DNA of 5,619 nucleotides, from the NCBI GenBank assembly GCA_009702955.1, contig WLHA01000102.1:1-5619 (forward strand). The letters run 5' to 3'. Positions within the stretch are counted from its first letter, which is position 1. Every line of letters starts with the position of its first letter. Shown piece after piece: positions 1 to 5,619 of this stretch. Source of the stretch: Actinomycetota bacterium (GTDB lineage: Bacteria; Actinomycetota; Acidimicrobiia; IMCC26256). A model generated the notes under the pieces. It searched no databases. It saw only the letters and a list, made by a program, of their open reading frames with translations, and was not told where the DNA came from. A program made the translations under genes and the position numbers.

Positions 1-507
1 GGTCGTCAAAGCCGAGAGAGCTGGTGCGACTGTGCGCAGAGAGATGAAAGAAAGATCCGCAACAAGGAGATCGACCTCTCCTCCTACCGTCTCTGGGGCC
101 AGGCTGCGAACGTTGACACGCTCCATAACTGTTACTCGCTCATCCGTTCTGAGAGACCACGCCAGCTGGGCGCGCCCGACATCAACAGCGATGACAGATG
201 AGGCCCCGCGCTGCAAGAGGCAGTCTGTGAATCCTCCTGTTGAGGCTCCCGCATCTAGTGCTCTGCGGCCCTCAACATTGATCCCGAACTTCTCGAGCGC
301 AGCGTCGAGTTTCTCTCCACCGCGCGACACAAATCTGGCCGGAGGCGACTCCACAAAAATCGGTTCATCGCTCCCTACTTGCCTTGAAGCAGTGTTGGCA
401 GGTGCTCCTCCGACAGTTACCTGGCCTGCCTCAATGGACTCGACAGCGCGCGCTCGACTCGGAGAGAGTCCCCTCCGTACGAGCTCAGCATCTAGGCGAC
501 GTCGCAT
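1..507 (-). CDS. tlyA: TlyA-family rRNA 2'-O-methyltransferase (partial, C-terminus outside window)
   Basis: This gene is read on the minus strand from ATG at 507-505. It runs off the left edge after 169 codons, so about 100 C-terminal residues of a typical ~270-residue TlyA are missing. Residues 1-60 form an S4 RNA-binding domain (RLDAELVRRGL at 4-14, then SRARAVESIEAGQVTVGG). The methyltransferase domain begins at SRGGEKLDAAL (61-71). The SAM-binding stretch is ALDAGASTGGFTDCLLQRGA (83-102), and VADLSFIS at 149-156 is a TlyA hallmark. Lys66 and Asp151 correspond to the catalytic Lys and Asp of mycobacterial TlyA; the later catalytic Lys and Glu would lie beyond the edge. Known family role: SAM-dependent 2'-O-methylation of cytidines in 23S rRNA, and in some members 16S rRNA, linked to capreomycin susceptibility. 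The start is supported by AGGA at 514-517, six bases upstream. It lies 97 bp downstream of the phasin-like gene on the same strand. Family assignment is very sure; which rRNA sites it modifies is not determined. Confidence 0.95.
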   Translation of the reverse strand, partial: MRRRLDAELVRRGLSPSRARAVESIEAGQVTVGGAPANTASRQVGSDEPIFVESPPARFVSRGGEKLDAALEKFGINVEGRRALDAGASTGGFTDCLLQRGASSVIAVDVGRAQLAWSLRTDERVTVMERVNVRSLAPETVGGEVDLLVADLSFISLRTVAPALSALTT

Positions 508-604
508 TGATGATCCTATGAATGGGTTGGGTTCGATGCGGCTAAACAACAAACGCTTGACCAGAGTGGCTGGCAGGCACAAAAGGCTCGCGGGCAGAGA
601 GGAC

Positions 605-1057
605 TCATGCACTCCTCTTCGCAGGAGCCTTCTTAGTTGCGGTCTTCTTAGCTGTCGTCTTCTTTGCAGCGGTCTTAGTTACGGGCGCCATCTTTTCGGG
701 CGTCTTCTTTACGGGCGCCTTCTTAGTTGCCGCCTTCTTTGCTCCGGTGCCTTTAGTCGACGATTTGGCGCCCAACTCTTTACGCAGGCGTCGCTCCGAC
801 GCAGCGAGGTCGTCCTTCGTGATGAGCCCAAGCAACTTGACCTGACGCCCAACCTCAGTGCGTACCGTGGAGATCGCAGCATCGCGCCGACGACGACTCT
901 CCTCGAGTATCCCGTCGACGAATGATTGAACCTGATTCTGGGCAAGAAGCCCCTGAGCTACCAAATCGCGGGCGCTCGCCTGCGCCTGACCGCGAGTCAA
1001 TGAAACAAATCCTGCACCGGCATCGATGAAACGTGTGAGATCTGGTCTCTGAGCCAT
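605..1057 (-). CDS. Phasin-like protein with lysine/alanine-rich periodic tail
   Basis: This is a 150-residue soluble protein with no signal peptide or membrane segment. Residues 1-96 look like the helical phasin / PHA-granule-associated type: a hydrophobic stretch (FIDAGAGFVSLT at 10-21), an amphipathic region (QAQASARDLVAQGLLAQ at 24-40), then charged helices ending in KDDLAASERRLRKEL (81-95). Residues 98-150 are a disordered, histone-H1-like tail with 17 lysines. Lysine pairs recur every five residues at 107, 112, 117, 132, 137 and 142, with degenerate pairs at 122, 127 and 147. In PhaF-type phasins such tails bind DNA and tether polyhydroxyalkanoate granules to the nucleoid; that role here is inference. 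Other possibilities are a nucleoid-associated or ribosome-associated helper, given tlyA downstream. An upstream in-frame ATG at 1108 would add 17 residues, but the strong AGGAGG at 1064-1069 selects ATG 1057. Gene reality is sure; the family name is moderate. Confidence 0.85.
   Translation of the reverse strand: MAQRPDLTRFIDAGAGFVSLTRGQAQASARDLVAQGLLAQNQVQSFVDGILEESRRRRDAAISTVRTEVGRQVKLLGLITKDDLAASERRLRKELGAKSSTKGTGAKKAATKKAPVKKTPEKMAPVTKTAAKKTTAKKTATKKAPAKRSA
629..748 (-). repeat. 15-bp tandem repeat, eight units, encoding the Lys-rich tail
   Basis: Eight consecutive 15-bp units start at 629, 644, 659, 674, 689, 704, 719 and 734. On the plus strand most begin CTTCTT and end in GGT, CGT or CGC (for example cttcttagttgcggt). 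A degenerate ninth unit occupies 614-628. Each unit encodes five residues with a Lys-Lys pair in the phasin-like protein. Units differ at several bases, so the array is old or diverged rather than a fresh expansion. It is coding sequence, not a CRISPR or intergenic repeat. Confidence 0.9.
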
Positions 1058-1063
1058 TTCGAT

Positions 1064-1069
1064 CCTCCT
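1064..1069 (-). promoter_or_regulatory. Strong Shine-Dalgarno site of the phasin-like gene
   Basis: The minus strand reads AGGAGG followed by a six-base spacer (atcgaa) and ATG at 1057. It is the strongest ribosome binding site in the window, and it decides the start against the in-frame ATG at 1108, which has no comparable site. Confidence 0.8.
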
Positions 1070-1221
1070 ATATTGACTTGTGTGTCTTAATCCTCCATGT
1101 CTCTTCATATACGAGAATCACCTGTATGGGCCTGATTTCCGCACGATCTGAGACATTTGAGGTTCTGGCTAGAGCCTACCCGAGCACTTGCTCGTCCGAT
1201 GTTCTTGTCCCGCAGGCGGAT

Positions 1222-1227
1222 TACTCT
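1222..1227 (+). promoter_or_regulatory. Possible -10 element for a leaderless rhomboid transcript
   Basis: TACTCT fits the actinobacterial TANNNT -10 pattern. It ends eight bases before the GTG at 1236, the spacing expected if transcription begins at the start codon itself. No Shine-Dalgarno sequence precedes that GTG, which fits a leaderless mRNA, a common class in actinobacteria. No -35 was recognised. TANNNT is short and easily met by chance. Confidence 0.3.
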
Positions 1228-1235
1228 CTTTTGCA

Positions 1236-2183
1236 GTGGCCATTCCCTTGCACGACGACAATCCGAGCGGACAATTCCCGATATTGACGGTTCTCCTGAT
1301 CGCCATCAATATCTTCGTATTCGCACTAATCCAGCCGCATGAGGCGACCAAAGACTTCGTCTTTAGCTACGAGCACGCTGTTATTCCATGCGAGATTCGC
1401 GATCATGCTCCGCTGAGCGAAGCGGAATTAGTTAGCGGTGTGTGTGGCCGCACTCGAGTCACTGTGGGGGGCGAGACCTATGGGGAGAGGCCGTTAGCTA
1501 GTGCCAAGAACATCTGGCTAGCGATGCTTACCTCGATGTTCCTGCATGGCTCCTGGCTGCATCTTTTAGGGAACATGCTCTTCCTCTGGGTATTCGGCAA
1601 CAATATTGAAGAGCGCTTCGGCAAAGTTGGCTTCCTAGTTTTCTTCGCTGCGGCAGGGATAGTCGCGACCATCGCACAAGTTCTTGTTGAGCCGGGCTCG
1701 ACGATTCCCATAGTTGGGGCGTCCGGCGCAATCGCAGGAGTTATGGGGGCCTATTTAGTCCTATTCCCCCGTGCTCGAATCCTCACTTGGTGGCCGATGT
1801 TTGTGATTCTCGTGGTCTATATACCTGCAGCGGTAGTACTCGGACTCTGGTTCCTAATGCAGTTTGCAATCGACCCGAATAGTGGAGTCGCCTGGGCAGC
1901 CCATGTAGGAGGATTCTTATTCGGAGCTTTTGTTGCACTCTTACTGCGATCGCACCTAAAGCCACTACCTGTAGTTGCAGGTCGATCAGGCACAACAACC
2001 CCAGTGAAGCGCCGCCCCTTGAAGCCCCATCCAAACCCTGCCCCGTCGGCACCGAACTACATGCCACCGAGTTCACCCGTAGTTTTTGACCAATCCGGGT
2101 TAGACGATTGGGGTCCACCCAAACTGCCTCCACACTCAGGGCCCGAACGAGAGTGGAGACCCCTAGAGCCACCTGACGACTAG
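1236..2183 (+). CDS. Rhomboid-family intramembrane serine protease
   Basis: This is a 315-residue integral membrane protease that cleaves transmembrane substrates within the bilayer. About six membrane segments are visible at 15-32, 104-121, 131-151, 161-177, 188-211 and 217-237. Catalytic features are present: nucleophile Ser163 in GASGAIAGVMGAY (161-173), His223 in AAHVGGFLFGAF on the last helix, and the oxyanion-type HxxxN pair His109/Asn113 on helix two. The whole active site is therefore intact. Between helices one and two lies a long loop (about 33-95) with two cysteines, Cys52 and Cys70. After the last helix comes a hydrophilic, proline-rich tail (242-315, 20 prolines in 74 residues), probably disordered. 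GTG 1236 was chosen because its product begins with IPLHDDNPSG.FP, the usual start of this bacterial subfamily. A TTG at 1188 would add 16 unconserved residues. No Shine-Dalgarno is seen. The substrate is unknown; neighbours give no clue. Confidence 0.92.
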   Translation: MAIPLHDDNPSGQFPILTVLLIAINIFVFALIQPHEATKDFVFSYEHAVIPCEIRDHAPLSEAELVSGVCGRTRVTVGGETYGERPLASAKNIWLAMLTSMFLHGSWLHLLGNMLFLWVFGNNIEERFGKVGFLVFFAAAGIVATIAQVLVEPGSTIPIVGASGAIAGVMGAYLVLFPRARILTWWPMFVILVVYIPAAVVLGLWFLMQFAIDPNSGVAWAAHVGGFLFGAFVALLLRSHLKPLPVVAGRSGTTTPVKRRPLKPHPNPAPSAPNYMPPSSPVVFDQSGLDDWGPPKLPPHSGPEREWRPLEPPDD

Positions 2184-2192
2184 GGAGCGGCG

Positions 2193-2211
2193 TTCAGGCC
2201 CTGAAGATTTT
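2193..2211 (+). terminator. Short hairpin after the rhomboid gene, possible weak terminator
   Basis: TTCAG-GCC-CTGAA forms a five-pair stem with a three-base loop nine bases after the rhomboid stop. It is followed by GA and four T residues. The stem is short and the T run brief, so intrinsic termination would be weak at best. A chance palindrome is possible. Confidence 0.3.
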
Positions 2212-2219
2212 GGTCGGGC

Positions 2220-2268
2220 GTTGAGGGGCACCCTGATAGTGATGTGCGATGATTCGAGAGACCTCAAC
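2220..2268 (+). repeat. 7-bp perfect inverted repeat in the leader of the DUF1015 gene
   Basis: GTTGAGG at 2220-2226 is complementary to CCTCAAC at 2262-2268, separated by 35 bases. Within the loop GCAC (2228-2231) can pair with GTGC (2244-2247). The structure would sit about 28 bases before the DUF1015 start codon, in its likely 5' leader. It matches no riboswitch class that I recognise. A weak promoter-like pair (TTGGTC 2210-2215, GATAGT 2234-2239) overlaps it, so whether the whole repeat is transcribed is unclear. Confidence 0.35.
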
Positions 2269-2296
2269 AAATCCCTCTCACTAGGAATCAATAACC

Positions 2297-3532
2297 GTGC
2301 CAGAATTTCTCCCGTTCCGCGGCCTGCGTTATACCAGCGGCGGAGTACTCGATTCAGTAACTGCGCCTCCGTATGACGTAATTGACCCGAGCCAGCACAG
2401 CGCCCTAGCGCAACGGGACCAGTTCAACGCGGTACGCCTAATCCTTCCTGAGGGCGATGCCAGTGACTCCAACCCATACTCCGTTGCTGCTCGGCTCCTC
2501 TCAGAATGGAGCTCAAGCGATGTATTAGGCCTCGACGACGAACCGGCTTTCTATGTCTACCGAATGAGCTTCAAAGAGAGGCATGGTGCAGCGCGCACCA
2601 CTACAGGGGTGCTCGGAGCATTGAGTCTCCCGGAGCACATCGGCACCGGAGAGGTCCTCCCCCACGAGAGGACACTCCCAAAAGCTAAATCCGATCGGCT
2701 TGAGATTCTGCGAGCTACGAGAGCAAACCTTGATCCAATCTGGGGTCTCTGCACGACAGTCGGGTTGACAGACTCGCTCGACGCGGCAACCAAAGCCGCG
2801 CCTCTTGCAGAGTGCACCGACGAGTTCGGCGTGCACCATGCCGTCTGGGCACTCACCGACCCTGCCGGAGTGAAGGCAGTAATAGATACTCTCGCCGGTG
2901 GGCCGCTTGTACTCGCCGATGGGCACCACCGATTTGAAACTGCACTCGCTTATCGCGCAGAGCAGGGATCAAACGATCCGGGCTCAGATGCAATTCTTTG
3001 CTTCGTTGTCGAATTAGAGGAGAAGCAATTAGTTGTCCACGCAATTCATCGACTGCTAAGTGAGGTTCCTAGCAATTTTCTCGAACTAGTCGCGCAGACC
3101 TGTGAAGTTCGAGACGCAGGACCACACACAGCGGAGGGAATTGCAGCACTCCACGATGCCGTCGGGATCGAAGACGCTATTGGCCTGGTACTACCAGACC
3201 GACTTTTCCTTCTCATCCCGGACACCAAAGCTCTAGATGAAGCCTGTAGATCGCTCCCAGATTCGCTCCACAACGTGGCATCCGCGCATTTCGAGACTCT
3301 AATTGGACCACTACTTGGCGAGGCCGCCCTTACATACCGAAACGACGCTGAAGACTGCGCTGAGATTGTGGCAAATGGTGGCGCCGCAGCAGCAATAATT
3401 CTCGCACCGGTCAGCGTCGCGACAATTCGCGATGCAGGTCAAGCAGGCGTACGGATGCCAGAGAAGACCACCTTCTTCTGGCCCAAGCCACGAACCGGAA
3501 TGGTATTCAGACTCTTAGACAGCGCTTCTTAG
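2297..3532 (+). CDS. DUF1015-family protein of unknown function
   Basis: This is a 411-residue cytoplasmic protein, full length for DUF1015 (about 400-430). Family signatures in order are: PFRGLRY at 6-12, TAPPYDVID at 22-30, NAVRLILP at 44-51, LPHERTLPKAKSDRLEILRA at 121-140, LADGHHRFETALAYR at 206-220 and MPEKTTFFWPKP at 387-398. No signal peptide or membrane segment is seen. The biochemical function of the family is not established. The invariant DGHHR (208-212) resembles the phosphate-binding motif of ParB/sulfiredoxin-fold enzymes such as free serine kinases, so a nucleotide-dependent activity is conceivable; this is inference. The GTG start at 2297 is preceded by AGGA (2283-2286) at a ten-base spacing. 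An in-frame TAG at 2282-2284 rules out any longer N-terminus. It is 113 bp downstream of the rhomboid gene on the same strand, probably with its own leader, and converges on korB. Family assignment is sure. Confidence 0.93.
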   Translation: MPEFLPFRGLRYTSGGVLDSVTAPPYDVIDPSQHSALAQRDQFNAVRLILPEGDASDSNPYSVAARLLSEWSSSDVLGLDDEPAFYVYRMSFKERHGAARTTTGVLGALSLPEHIGTGEVLPHERTLPKAKSDRLEILRATRANLDPIWGLCTTVGLTDSLDAATKAAPLAECTDEFGVHHAVWALTDPAGVKAVIDTLAGGPLVLADGHHRFETALAYRAEQGSNDPGSDAILCFVVELEEKQLVVHAIHRLLSEVPSNFLELVAQTCEVRDAGPHTAEGIAALHDAVGIEDAIGLVLPDRLFLLIPDTKALDEACRSLPDSLHNVASAHFETLIGPLLGEAALTYRNDAEDCAEIVANGGAAAAIILAPVSVATIRDAGQAGVRMPEKTTFFWPKPRTGMVFRLLDSAS

Positions 3533-3558
3533 AGACAGCACTCCTTATACGAAGCCAT

Positions 3559-3600
3559 TCTCAGAACTTGCGTCTCAGAACGGTCGTCTCAGAGGTTGAG
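3559..3600. repeat. 14-bp direct repeat, three tandem copies, between convergent genes
   Basis: Copies begin at 3559, 3573 and 3587: tctcagaacttgcg, tctcagaacggtcg and tctcagaggttgag. The shared core is TCTCAGA, and copies one and two share TCTCAGAAC. The array fills most of the 70-bp gap between the DUF1015 stop and the korB stop, ending two bases before the latter. A six-base inverted pair, AGAACT (3563-3568) with AGTTCT (3599-3604), spans it, but no T-rich tail of a standard terminator follows on either strand. Function unknown. Confidence 0.7.
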
Positions 3601-3602
3601 TT

Positions 3603-4619
3603 CTAAACGACTTCCCAGACGTTGCCCGAACCGAGCAACTCATCAAGGTCCGGAGCTCCACCGCGCTCCTGCGCTGCGGCCAACTGGCGGCTGAGCTCAG
3701 TCTCATACGAAGGTCGTTGAATCGCTCTAAATACCCCCACCGGAGTCGGCTCATATGGGCCTGCGGCGAGTCGAGATAGTGCGAAAGCGAGTGACGGCTC
3801 TGGTCGCTGCTCATCGTGGACCAAGATCTTCTCGATCCCAACATCTGCGACAGAAACGACGTGCGCCTCTCCAAACTCGTCGAGCATGACACCGTGCTCC
3901 CCATCGGCGCCGAAGATAATTTTCTCGCCGTGGTGCAGGTCAATCAACATATCCGCACGTTGATCTTTTGCGACAACGGCATCGAAGGCGCCGTCGTTGA
4001 AGACGTTGCAGTTTTGGTAGATCTCTACAAACGATGCTCCCTGGTGCGCGTTAGCGCGACGGAACACCTCTGTCATGTGTTTGCGATCCATGTCGTGGGT
4101 TCGTGCCACAAATGATGCCTCGGCACCTAGAGCAACTGAGATTGGATTGAATGGATGATCGATCGATCCGAACGGGGTCGACTTCGTTACTTTCCCGACC
4201 TCACTGGTGGGAGAGTACTGGCCCTTCGTAAGTCCGTAGATCTGGTTGTTGAACATCAGAATTGTGATGTTGATGTTGCGCCTGAGGGCATGAATTAGGT
4301 GGTTACCACCGATCGACAACCCATCACCATCGCCGGTGACTACCCAAACATTTAGGTCAGGGCGGGCCGCTGCAATACCTGTAGCAAATGCGGGTGCGCG
4401 TCCGTGGATGCTATGCACGCCGTATGTATTCATGTAGTACGGGAACCTGCTTGAGCAGCCAATGCCGCTCACGAATACCTGATTCTCAGGGAGCACACCA
4501 AGATCGGGCAGCAGTAGTTGAACTGCGGTCAGTACGGAGTAATCACCGCATCCTGGGCACCAACGAACCTCTTGGTCGGACGAGAAATCTTTACGTGAAA
4601 GGGTTACTGGATCAGCCAT
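3603..4619 (-). CDS. korB: 2-oxoglutarate:ferredoxin oxidoreductase, beta subunit
   Basis: This 338-residue protein is the thiamine-diphosphate and iron-sulfur subunit of a 2-oxoacid:ferredoxin oxidoreductase. With KorA it converts 2-oxoglutarate, CoA and oxidised ferredoxin to succinyl-CoA, CO2 and reduced ferredoxin in the cytoplasm. Four cysteines match the single [4Fe-4S] cluster of this class: Cys21 and Cys24 in WCPGCGDY (20-27), Cys55 in GIGCSSR, and Cys204 in YQNCNVF. The ThDP/Mg motif is GDGDG (96-100) followed 25 residues later by Asn124-Asn125. IYGLTKGQYSPTS at 127-139 is the conserved loop of the two-subunit KorAB/OFOR type. The length is typical for actinobacterial KorB. ATG 4619 has GGAG at 4627-4630 with a seven-base spacer, inside the end of korA. 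The 8-bp overlap with korA indicates one operon and probably translational coupling. Substrate preference for 2-oxoglutarate is inferred from overall resemblance to mycobacterial KorB; other 2-oxoacids are possible. Confidence 0.95.
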   Translation of the reverse strand: MADPVTLSRKDFSSDQEVRWCPGCGDYSVLTAVQLLLPDLGVLPENQVFVSGIGCSSRFPYYMNTYGVHSIHGRAPAFATGIAAARPDLNVWVVTGDGDGLSIGGNHLIHALRRNINITILMFNNQIYGLTKGQYSPTSEVGKVTKSTPFGSIDHPFNPISVALGAEASFVARTHDMDRKHMTEVFRRANAHQGASFVEIYQNCNVFNDGAFDAVVAKDQRADMLIDLHHGEKIIFGADGEHGVMLDEFGEAHVVSVADVGIEKILVHDEQRPEPSLAFALSRLAAGPYEPTPVGVFRAIQRPSYETELSRQLAAAQERGGAPDLDELLGSGNVWEVV

Positions 4620-4630
4620 TGATCATCTCC
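4612..4630 (-). promoter_or_regulatory. korA-korB overlap with korB ribosome binding site
   Basis: The korA reading frame ends in GGC-TGA, and the korB frame opens ATG-GCT-GAT within the same bases (overlap 4612-4619). The korB Shine-Dalgarno GGAG at 4627-4630 lies inside the korA coding end. This arrangement suggests coupled translation and roughly matched subunit synthesis. Confidence 0.75.
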
Positions 4631-5619
4631 AACATTTTTGCTTCTATCTCAGCCGCCCGGAATGGGAGACCCTGGACCTTTGTAAGACTCTTAGCGTCAA
4701 CTAAATACTCAGCGCGCACTAGGCGTGAGAGCTGCCCGAGGTTCATCTCAGGAATCAATACCTTGGAGTACTTCGAGAGCACCTCGCCAAGGTTGGCGGG
4801 GAACGGATTCAAGTGCATCAAGTGCGCATGGGCGACATTGACGCCATCTGCACGGAGCCTACGAGCACCCGCTTGAATTGCGCCCCATGTGCTCCCCCAT
4901 CCGAGAACAAGTAACTCTGCCTCGCCTGACGGGTCATCGACAGCGAGAGGCGGAATGTCGTTTGCGATCCCGGCGATCTTTGCTGCGCGCAGGTGCATCA
5001 TCTTCTCGTGGTTGAGAGGCTCGTAATTGATGTTTCCGGTTACGTCTTGCTTCTCAATACCACCGACGCGATGCATTAACCCTGGCGTCCCTGGAACGGC
5101 CCAAGGTCGAGCGAGCGTGATTGGGTCTCTCAAGTAAGGCATGTACTTAGGCTCGCCGTCTGGCCCAGTTCCGTTTACCTCTGTCTGGAATTTCACAGAG
5201 ATATCAGGGAGGTCAGCAGCAGCGGGGAGGAGCCAAGGCTCGGATCCGTTCGCCAAGTAACCATCGGTGAGGATCATTACAGGAGTCTGATATTTAAGAG
5301 CGATACGAGCACCCTCTAGAACAGCATCGAAGCAGTGCGAGGGAGAATAAGCAGCAACGATTGGCAGCGGCGCTTCACCGTGTCGCCCATACATTGCGAG
5401 CATTAAGTCGGCCTGCTCGGTCTTAGTAGGTAGTCCGGTAGATGGCCCACCTCTTTGAACGTCGATTAGCAAGAGCGGCAACTCAATGCTTACAGCAAGC
5501 CCCATCGCCTCTGACTTGAGGTCAACCCCTGGCCCACTAGTGGTAGTGACTGCTAGGTGCCCGGCATATGCAGCGCCGATGGCCATGCCTGCTGCAGAGA
5601 TCTCGTCCTCAGCCTGCAC
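4612..5619 (-). CDS. korA: 2-oxoglutarate:ferredoxin oxidoreductase, alpha subunit (partial, N-terminus outside window)
   Basis: The gene enters from the right edge; 335 codons and a TGA stop are present. Actinobacterial KorA is usually 600 residues or more (fused gamma and alpha domains), so roughly half is missing, including the gamma domain and the YPITP-type motif. The GTG at the very edge encodes an internal valine (VQAEDEIS) rather than a start. Conserved features in fragment numbering are: EDEISAAGMAIGAAYAG (4-20), TTTSGPGVDLKSEAMGLA (25-42), and QRGGPSTGLPTKTEQADL (55-72), the substrate/CoA-side loop of this class. The C-terminal domain follows, including VLGWGST at 238-244 and LIPEMNLGQLSRLVRAEY at 288-305. 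The alpha subunit pairs with KorB and contributes to the 2-oxoacid and CoA pockets. Together they replace or supplement the NAD-linked 2-oxoglutarate dehydrogenase in the TCA cycle of many actinobacteria. Its stop overlaps the korB start by 8 bp. Confidence 0.95.
   Translation of the reverse strand: MQAEDEISAAGMAIGAAYAGHLAVTTTSGPGVDLKSEAMGLAVSIELPLLLIDVQRGGPSTGLPTKTEQADLMLAMYGRHGEAPLPIVAAYSPSHCFDAVLEGARIALKYQTPVMILTDGYLANGSEPWLLPAAADLPDISVKFQTEVNGTGPDGEPKYMPYLRDPITLARPWAVPGTPGLMHRVGGIEKQDVTGNINYEPLNHEKMMHLRAAKIAGIANDIPPLAVDDPSGEAELLVLGWGSTWGAIQAGARRLRADGVNVAHAHLMHLNPFPANLGEVLSKYSKVLIPEMNLGQLSRLVRAEYLVDAKSLTKVQGLPFRAAEIEAKMLEMING

Larger units (their letters stand above)
1058..1235. promoter_or_regulatory. 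Divergent intergenic region, presumed promoters for both flanking genes
   Basis: These 178 bp separate the minus-strand phasin-like gene from the plus-strand rhomboid gene, so promoters in both directions are expected from the layout. I found no convincing -35/-10 pair. On the minus strand TATATG (1105-1110) is a -10-like word without a good -35 partner. On the plus strand TTGACT (1073-1078) is a -35-like word without a good -10. Small open frames here look like chance. No operator palindrome or RNA gene was recognised. Confidence 0.45.

Noticed and set aside
508..604. Possible terminator or promoter between the phasin-like gene and tlyA
   Set aside because: Only a four-pair stem (CCAG/CTGG) is present, without a T run, and no -35/-10 pair is seen. 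Apart from the tlyA ribosome binding site nothing can be supported.
629..748. Regular short repeats as a possible CRISPR array
   Set aside because: The period is 15 bp without spacers and stays in frame with the Lys-rich tail; it is a coding tandem repeat.
32..925. Long plus-strand open frame (297 codons) antisense to tlyA and the phasin-like gene
   Set aside because: Its product is Arg/Ser/Leu-rich with no recognisable domain, while the opposite strand encodes two clear proteins. The repeat-rich antisense of AAG/GCA codons keeps this frame open by chance.
1058..1108. N-terminal extension of the phasin-like protein to ATG 1108
   Set aside because: The extension contains the AGGAGG site itself and reads as non-conserved sequence; the strong ribosome binding site places the start at 1057.
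1783..2172. Minus-strand open frame (129 codons) inside the rhomboid gene
   Set aside because: It is opposite the conserved catalytic helices and proline-rich tail, with no start signal or domain.
2249..2284. Eleven-codon upstream open frame before the DUF1015 gene
   Set aside because: It has an ATG and a TAG but no ribosome binding site, and its peptide has no regulatory codon run; likely chance.
4388..4876. Plus-strand open frame (162 codons) across the korA-korB junction
   Set aside because: It lies wholly inside two highly conserved minus-strand genes and its product resembles nothing known; it is a shadow frame.

Overview
The window looks like a stretch of an actinobacterial (Actinomycetota) chromosome. 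The TlyA and KorA/KorB sequences are of the mycobacterial/actinobacterial type, and GTG starts are used. An Acidimicrobiia-like or related aquatic lineage of moderate G+C is my best guess, but no marker here settles the class. All five large genes have intact frames. There are no mobile elements, tRNAs, rRNAs or CRISPR arrays that I can recognise.

Left part, minus strand (1-1057): a lysine-rich, phasin-like small protein (605-1057) lies upstream of tlyA (1-507, cut by the window edge), an S4-domain rRNA 2'-O-methyltransferase. The two could be co-transcribed. The tail of the phasin-like protein is encoded by a clear 15-bp tandem repeat.

Middle, plus strand (1236-3532): a divergent intergenic region leads to a rhomboid-family intramembrane serine protease (1236-2183). 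A 113-bp gap containing two inverted repeats follows, then a DUF1015-family protein (2297-3532) of unknown function.

Right part, minus strand (3603-5619): korB and the C-terminal part of korA encode the two subunits of a 2-oxoacid:ferredoxin oxidoreductase, most likely 2-oxoglutarate-specific. They overlap by 8 bp, form an operon, and converge on the DUF1015 gene. The 70-bp convergent gap holds a 14-bp direct repeat in three tandem copies.

Only korAB, and possibly the phasin-like gene with tlyA, form evident transcription units. The remaining genes are neighbours without an obvious shared pathway. I see no convincing new multi-gene system. The best leads are the repeat-built phasin-like tail, the uncharacterised DUF1015 protein and its structured leader, and the 14-bp triplicate.
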